Source: Heliocybe sulcata (taxonomy: Eukaryota > Basidiomycota > Agaricomycetes > Gloeophyllales > Gloeophyllaceae). From it: DNA of 24,994 nucleotides. This document shows positions 21,100-24,994 of the stretch, one piece after another. A program made the translations under genes and the position numbers. The stretch is from the NCBI GenBank assembly GCA_004369045.1, contig ML213518.1, positions 695,978-720,971 of the forward strand, written 5' to 3'. The notes beneath the pieces are model-generated. The model made no database searches, had not been told where the DNA came from, and was given only the letters and a program-made list of their open reading frames with translations. Numbering within the stretch: the stretch's first letter is position 1; every line of letters starts with the position of its first letter.

Positions 21100-21128
21100 T
21101 TTTTTGAACACTTACCGCATTCAAAAAA
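21100..21128 (+). repeat. Leader hairpin of the retrotransposon
   Basis: TTTTTTGAA at 21100-21108 and TTCAAAAAA at 21120-21128 form a perfect 9-bp stem with an 11-nt loop, two bases after the putative LTR end, where a primer-binding site would be expected. Confidence 0.5.
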
Positions 21129-21188
21129 TTTTCCACGGACGCAACCTTGTTGCGATAACAACGCACCAAGTAATCACGAAAGGCCGCG

Positions 21189-22742
21189 ATGAGCACTACG
21201 ACAACCGTGCGTGATGGACGCACAGAAACTGCAAGCGGAGCAGTCCCTGTACCCGGAGAACCGCAAGATCATTCCCCGGGTATGCAAAAGTCGAACCAAG
21301 GGTCGACCTCGTCGAGCGATCAAGACGGGGCCATTCCACAGCAGGACGACACCCCAATGTCAGCGCGACGCCTAGCACTAACCCAGCAGTTCGAGCAGAG
21401 GATGATGGGAGGCGGACGCCGCACACCGACTACGGACTCAGAGCATGACGCCAGGGCAGTCGTCGAACAACTTATTGGCAAAACGAATGCCCGGTATGGC
21501 GATGTGCGCACGGCGCGGCCGAACGCGAAGTCTGCTGACAGACAGCGACGAGAGACGAGCGGGCCGAATAGTCACGAGGAGGAGCGCGCCAGATCCGTAT
21601 TCGCTAACTATGCTGCATCGGGGAGGGTCCCTATTGGGTCACGGACCCCTAGTCGTGCGGATTACGACCGCCCTAGGACACCAATGGGACCAAGGCCTAT
21701 CACACCATCTCGGGCGGAGAGGAGGCCATTACCAGTACCAAATGTGGGAGGACGCCACAGGAGTTTGAGATCTCACTCGCAAGGTGAGTATATGCTGGAC
21801 CGGCAACCGATCGTCTCAAACCCCCTCTACGCTCATGCGAGGGTAGACCAATACGTTCCTTTGGATGAAGCCACCAGGCGGCAGGTCCCTGAGGCCCAGT
21901 CATACGGGATTAAGTCGGAAAATCAATCAGATAATGACTATCAGGTCGATGGGTCAAGGCAGCCTGCGCAACTGCGGCGTATGACTACCGAAGTTCCGAG
22001 CCTGCATGGAAGGCTACGCAGCGCGGAGTGGACTCCATTGTCAAGTGGAATGCCTATGAATGAAATTCACGGTGTCAGTTACGGCCAAGAGCCTGGGTTG
22101 TCCAGCAACATTTTGCGAGAGACCGCGCCGCATTTAAGTCGGTATAAGGAACAAGAGGACCTGGTCAAAAGGGAGAGTATACCTTGGGTACCTCCGCATC
22201 AGTCGCTGGAACCGGTACCGTATATGTTCAGTGCTAGTCCGGGGCATATACATGCGCAGGTTCGTGAGCCCGACGAGTTGAGTTACGTGTCACCTACGGC
22301 GCGGCCAGAGAACAGAGCTATTGCGCAACAGCCTGAGCCACGGCACACCGAGCCCAGGCCAATAGGAGCTGACTACGCTCGTCAGATCCAGCAACTTCAG
22401 CTGGCCATCGACCGATTGATGAGAGAAGCTGCCCAACAGACTGGTGGTGATGGACCACCAAACAACGGTTGGGATTACCCTGGTGGGATGGGAAGGCACC
22501 CCAGCGTACCCGCTCCGCGAGGCGGAGGGGGCGGAGGCCCACCGGGAGGAGGAGACGATGGAAGTTCTCCGTATAGGGGCCCTCCAGATGATGACCAGCA
22601 ACGTCGAGGGCCACCAGACCAACCACCACGACGTACACCTGCAGGGAATGGCGGTAATGGCGGCGGTGGAGGTGGTGGTGGAGGTGGAGGCGACGACCCT
22701 CCCCCATCTGATGATTCATGGCATAACGAACCCGACCAATGA
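21189..22742 (+). CDS. gag: Retrotransposon gag, N-terminal half
   Basis: 517 codons from ATG to a TGA at 22740-22742. The protein is largely disordered: Ser/Thr/Arg/Pro-rich with a Gly-rich tail (a run of eleven glycines near residue 490). A short predicted helix lies around QIQQLQLAIDRLMREA. There is no enzyme motif. The same frame continues past the TGA without another stop for 378 codons into the capsid-like part, so this is one gag of about 895 residues split by one stop. That stop is probably a mutated CGA, since the codons after it (GRRGYSRHR) are coding-like. Confidence 0.75.
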   Translation: MSTTTTVRDGRTETASGAVPVPGEPQDHSPGMQKSNQGSTSSSDQDGAIPQQDDTPMSARRLALTQQFEQRMMGGGRRTPTTDSEHDARAVVEQLIGKTNARYGDVRTARPNAKSADRQRRETSGPNSHEEERARSVFANYAASGRVPIGSRTPSRADYDRPRTPMGPRPITPSRAERRPLPVPNVGGRHRSLRSHSQGEYMLDRQPIVSNPLYAHARVDQYVPLDEATRRQVPEAQSYGIKSENQSDNDYQVDGSRQPAQLRRMTTEVPSLHGRLRSAEWTPLSSGMPMNEIHGVSYGQEPGLSSNILRETAPHLSRYKEQEDLVKRESIPWVPPHQSLEPVPYMFSASPGHIHAQVREPDELSYVSPTARPENRAIAQQPEPRHTEPRPIGADYARQIQQLQLAIDRLMREAAQQTGGDGPPNNGWDYPGGMGRHPSVPAPRGGGGGGPPGGGDDGSSPYRGPPDDDQQRRGPPDQPPRRTPAGNGGNGGGGGGGGGGGDDPPPSDDSWHNEPDQ

Positions 22743-22796
22743 GGCCGTAGAGGATATTCTCGTCATCGTACCCCGGCGAATAACTACGAAAATGCG

Positions 22797-23876
22797 ATGA
22801 TCCATAGGCTGGTGGAGCTTATTCGAGATAAACGTCGGCGCACACTGTCTCCAATTCCTCAGCTGAAACATCTAAAACCTCCTCAAGCTATCGAGCAGTA
22901 TGAGGGCAAGGCCGATCCAATACGATTTGAGGCATGGCTAACCTCCGTATTACTACATCTGGATCTCACGGGACTGGGTCAGGTGAAGTTTGACGAGTAC
23001 CAAGTCCGGGCGCTTGGTGCATACGTCAAGGGCGAGGCTTTATCATGGTATAATCGGGCGACACAATCACCATCTCGGATACAGGACACATGGACCTTCG
23101 AGGAGGTGATCATTGGATTGTTCAAGCGGTTCATGTATACGGCTACGCCAAAAGACGCCGACGACCAGTACGAGTCAGTGACATACTCTATCGAGCAAGG
23201 CAAGGGCATCAGGAAATTAGTGGAGACTATGAATTACTGGGCGGATCGGCATGTAAGCCGACCCTCTGATTATGATTTCGTCAAGTCTATATTCACTCGG
23301 CTGCCCAAATGGATACAAGATGAGTCGAGCTACGGTGTGGGTATCACACCTGAGCATGGATCAACAGAGGAATTGGTTGCCCGAGTCGAGGAGATTGAAC
23401 GAGCGTATCACTATAGTCATGGACAACCCACACGTAAGATGGGTGAGGCCCGCCAGAGTGGGAATAGTCAGCCAGCCAAGGCTCCGCAACAACCTCACCG
23501 TGGTCCACCAGGGAATACCGAACGAAACATCACACGGGAGTGGACCCCAAGGTCAACTGGGAATAGGCAGAATCGACCCAGTATCACACCTGCGGCCGTG
23601 ATTCAACGGGGAACATATAACCGACAACCAGTTTCGAGTAATCGCCCTGTTGAGGCGGACAAGCCCCGGCAGCCGGAGGCTAGTAAGGATAGGGGGTCAA
23701 ACCTGCATCTGAGGACTGGCACCTCGGGAGGGAGCCGGTGCTACGTATGCAATCGCTTCGGGCACTTTGTGAATGCATGCCCTAGTAGACCAAGCCTCCG
23801 GGCTATGGGGGATGAGTCTCGCGCGGAGGGGATCGAAGCGACTACAACCACGGAAAGAAGTAGCATTAACGAATGA
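22797..23876 (+). CDS. gag: Retrotransposon gag, capsid and zinc-knuckle half
   Basis: The first ATG after the gag stop, in the same frame as 21189-22742, gives 359 residues. The region IEQYEGKADPIRFEAWLTSV to VARVEEIERAYHY has the helical, Trp-containing pattern of the retrotransposon Gag domain (PIRFEAWL, ALSWYNRA, LFKRFM). A basic, Pro/Gln-rich linker follows. Then comes a CCHC zinc knuckle, CYVCNRFGHFVNAC, at 23739-23780 (C-x2-C-x4-H-x4-C), which packages the element RNA. The ORF ends at 23876 and overlaps pro/pol in another frame. Confidence 0.85.
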   Translation: MIHRLVELIRDKRRRTLSPIPQLKHLKPPQAIEQYEGKADPIRFEAWLTSVLLHLDLTGLGQVKFDEYQVRALGAYVKGEALSWYNRATQSPSRIQDTWTFEEVIIGLFKRFMYTATPKDADDQYESVTYSIEQGKGIRKLVETMNYWADRHVSRPSDYDFVKSIFTRLPKWIQDESSYGVGITPEHGSTEELVARVEEIERAYHYSHGQPTRKMGEARQSGNSQPAKAPQQPHRGPPGNTERNITREWTPRSTGNRQNRPSITPAAVIQRGTYNRQPVSSNRPVEADKPRQPEASKDRGSNLHLRTGTSGGSRCYVCNRFGHFVNACPSRPSLRAMGDESRAEGIEATTTTERSSINE

Positions 23877-24994
23877 CATGGTTGGTAATGAGGAAGGTGC
23901 AACGCCGGAAACTCCGGAATCTGACTATGAGGGGTCCCAGTACGACCCTGAACCAGGCCTTGAGAGCGAGGAACACTTTGGCATGATGAGGGACGGAGGG
24001 GATGCCACTAACCACGCTGCGATCGAGGTGATATTGGAAGGCGAGGATGAATATGACCAGGAGCAATGTTACGCGATGCGTGAAGTCGAGGATACCGACA
24101 TGCCCAACTGGATCCCGACAACGAAAGAGTCGGGTGACGAGAATAATCTGGATTGGATGGAAGTTGGGCCTGCATTCAACTCACACCCATGGGGTTCGCC
24201 GCAGTATTCGGAAGGAACTGAGATTGATCGGTCCACATTTACGGCGGCCACAGATGGGCCAACGGTTTCTGAGACTCCAATATGCGCTGTGGAGGATCCG
24301 CAGGTCCGAATAGCCACGTTGGAGCATCACATTCGAGTACTGAACCACGAGATACAAATGAAGGACATGATGATACAGTCTCTCATGGATGATAACGAAA
24401 CGCTGCGGGAGGCGAACTTGGTATTATCAACACAGACTGAACTGGTCGACTCGCTGAGAGCCGATATCGTCCGGCTACAAGATCGGCTCGATCGTGAAGA
24501 ATATGGCAACATTCCTCAGCTATACGCTGCCAACGACGACAAAGGCACAAGATTGAGCAAGGCTCAAGAAGGGGAGGGCGAACCCCCGATTCGTGGGCGT
24601 TTAGTATTGCGAGAACGACCGGGATTTAGACCTCTCCGAGAGCCAATCGAGCGGCGTTGTATGGTGGCCTATATAACGATCAACGGAGTACGCGCCCTGG
24701 TATTGTTCGACACTGGAAGCACACTGGATTGTGTCAGTCCGGAATTTGCGCGAGTAGCAAACCTCACTTGCTATGAGCTAGGCAATCCAACTGTGTTACA
24801 GCTGGGTACCGTTGGTAGCCGATCGAAGATCAACTAAGGCACAGACTTAACGTTCACCATTCAAGGACGTACGATCACCCATTATTTCGACGCGGCGAAC
24901 ATTGACCGATACCAGGCGGTAGTGGGAGTGCCGTTTCTTCGAGCAAGCAAGGCAGTATTGGACTTTGGTGAAAACAGATTATCCCTATTTGGGC
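23602..24994 (+). pseudogene. pol: Retrotransposon pro/pol, N-terminal part, interrupted
   Basis: The frame is open from 23602 (first ATG 23773) to a TAA at 24835-24837, then continues in the same frame to the window end. After an acidic region (about 23880-24200) a coiled-coil-like segment runs from about 24300 to 24505 (RIATLEHHIRVLNHEIQ, then SLRADIVRLQDRLDREE). The retropepsin follows: ALVLFDTGSTLDCVSPEFA with the catalytic DTGS at 24709-24720. The TAA sits after GSRSKIN, and the protein resumes with GTDLTFTI and the late protease motif VVGVPFLR. It overlaps gag by 275 nt and is in the +1 frame relative to it. No RT is reached before the window ends. Confidence 0.8.

Larger units (their letters stand above)
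20888..24994 (+). mobile_element. Ty3/Gypsy-type LTR retrotransposon, 5' part, truncated by window end
   Basis: Order on the plus strand: putative 5' LTR, leader, gag with capsid-like region and CCHC zinc knuckle, then a retropepsin-type protease opening pol. Reverse transcriptase, integrase and the 3' LTR lie beyond the window. Two in-frame stops (22740-22742 in gag, 24835-24837 in the protease) suggest an inactive copy. Assignment to Gypsy rests on the gag and protease style; RT would settle it. Confidence 0.8.

Noticed and set aside
1-24994. CRISPR arrays, rRNA, tRNA or a secondary-metabolite cluster
   Set aside because: No spaced direct repeats of CRISPR type, no rRNA words and no convincing tRNA cloverleaf were found, and the gene set contains no synthase core enzyme.

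Overview
The window looks like nuclear DNA of a mushroom-forming basidiomycete (Agaricomycetes). The genes carry many short introns (about 45-95 nt, mostly GTRNGY donors with CTRAY branch sites). There are kinase-like genes with HGD-type catalytic loops, a nuclear gene for mitochondrial complex I, and a Ty3/Gypsy-type retrotransposon. All gene models were built by hand from reading frame, splice sites and phase. The organism assignment is inference from style; no marker gene pins a species.

Layout. 1-3640 holds no recognised gene: an 11-bp tandem array (553-690), nested hairpins (874-933), one copy of an AT-rich dispersed repeat (1097-1330) and a GC-richer stretch with scrambled ORFs. 3647-6992 (minus) is a large gene with an uncharacterised N-terminal region and a C-terminal TKL-like kinase domain; an in-frame TGA in its last exon suggests a pseudogene. 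7121-7800 (minus) has unrecognised coding-like fragments. 8205-10056 (plus) is the 51-kDa NADH/FMN-binding subunit of complex I in seven exons. About 10380-10760 (minus) is a second unrecognised coding-like remnant. 10897-14355 (plus) is an intact nine-exon paralogue of the broken kinase gene. 14591-18151 (minus) is a 26-exon GH15 glycosidase gene with nine exons of 24 nt or less. Across a 199-bp gap it is divergent from a ten-exon histidine-phosphatase gene (18351-19615, plus). 19616-20887 is intergenic, with a second, inverted copy of the AT-rich repeat (20493-20727). From about 20888 to the window end lies the 5' part of a Gypsy element: putative LTR, leader, gag (split by a TGA), and pro/pol in another frame (split by a TAA).

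How it fits together. Complex I and GH15 are ordinary metabolic genes. The two kinase-like paralogues point away from each other on either side of the complex I gene; one is intact and one decayed. Two of the internal stops (kinase and gag) are TGA where the surrounding residues suggest CGA, which fits C-to-T decay at CpG; this is inference.
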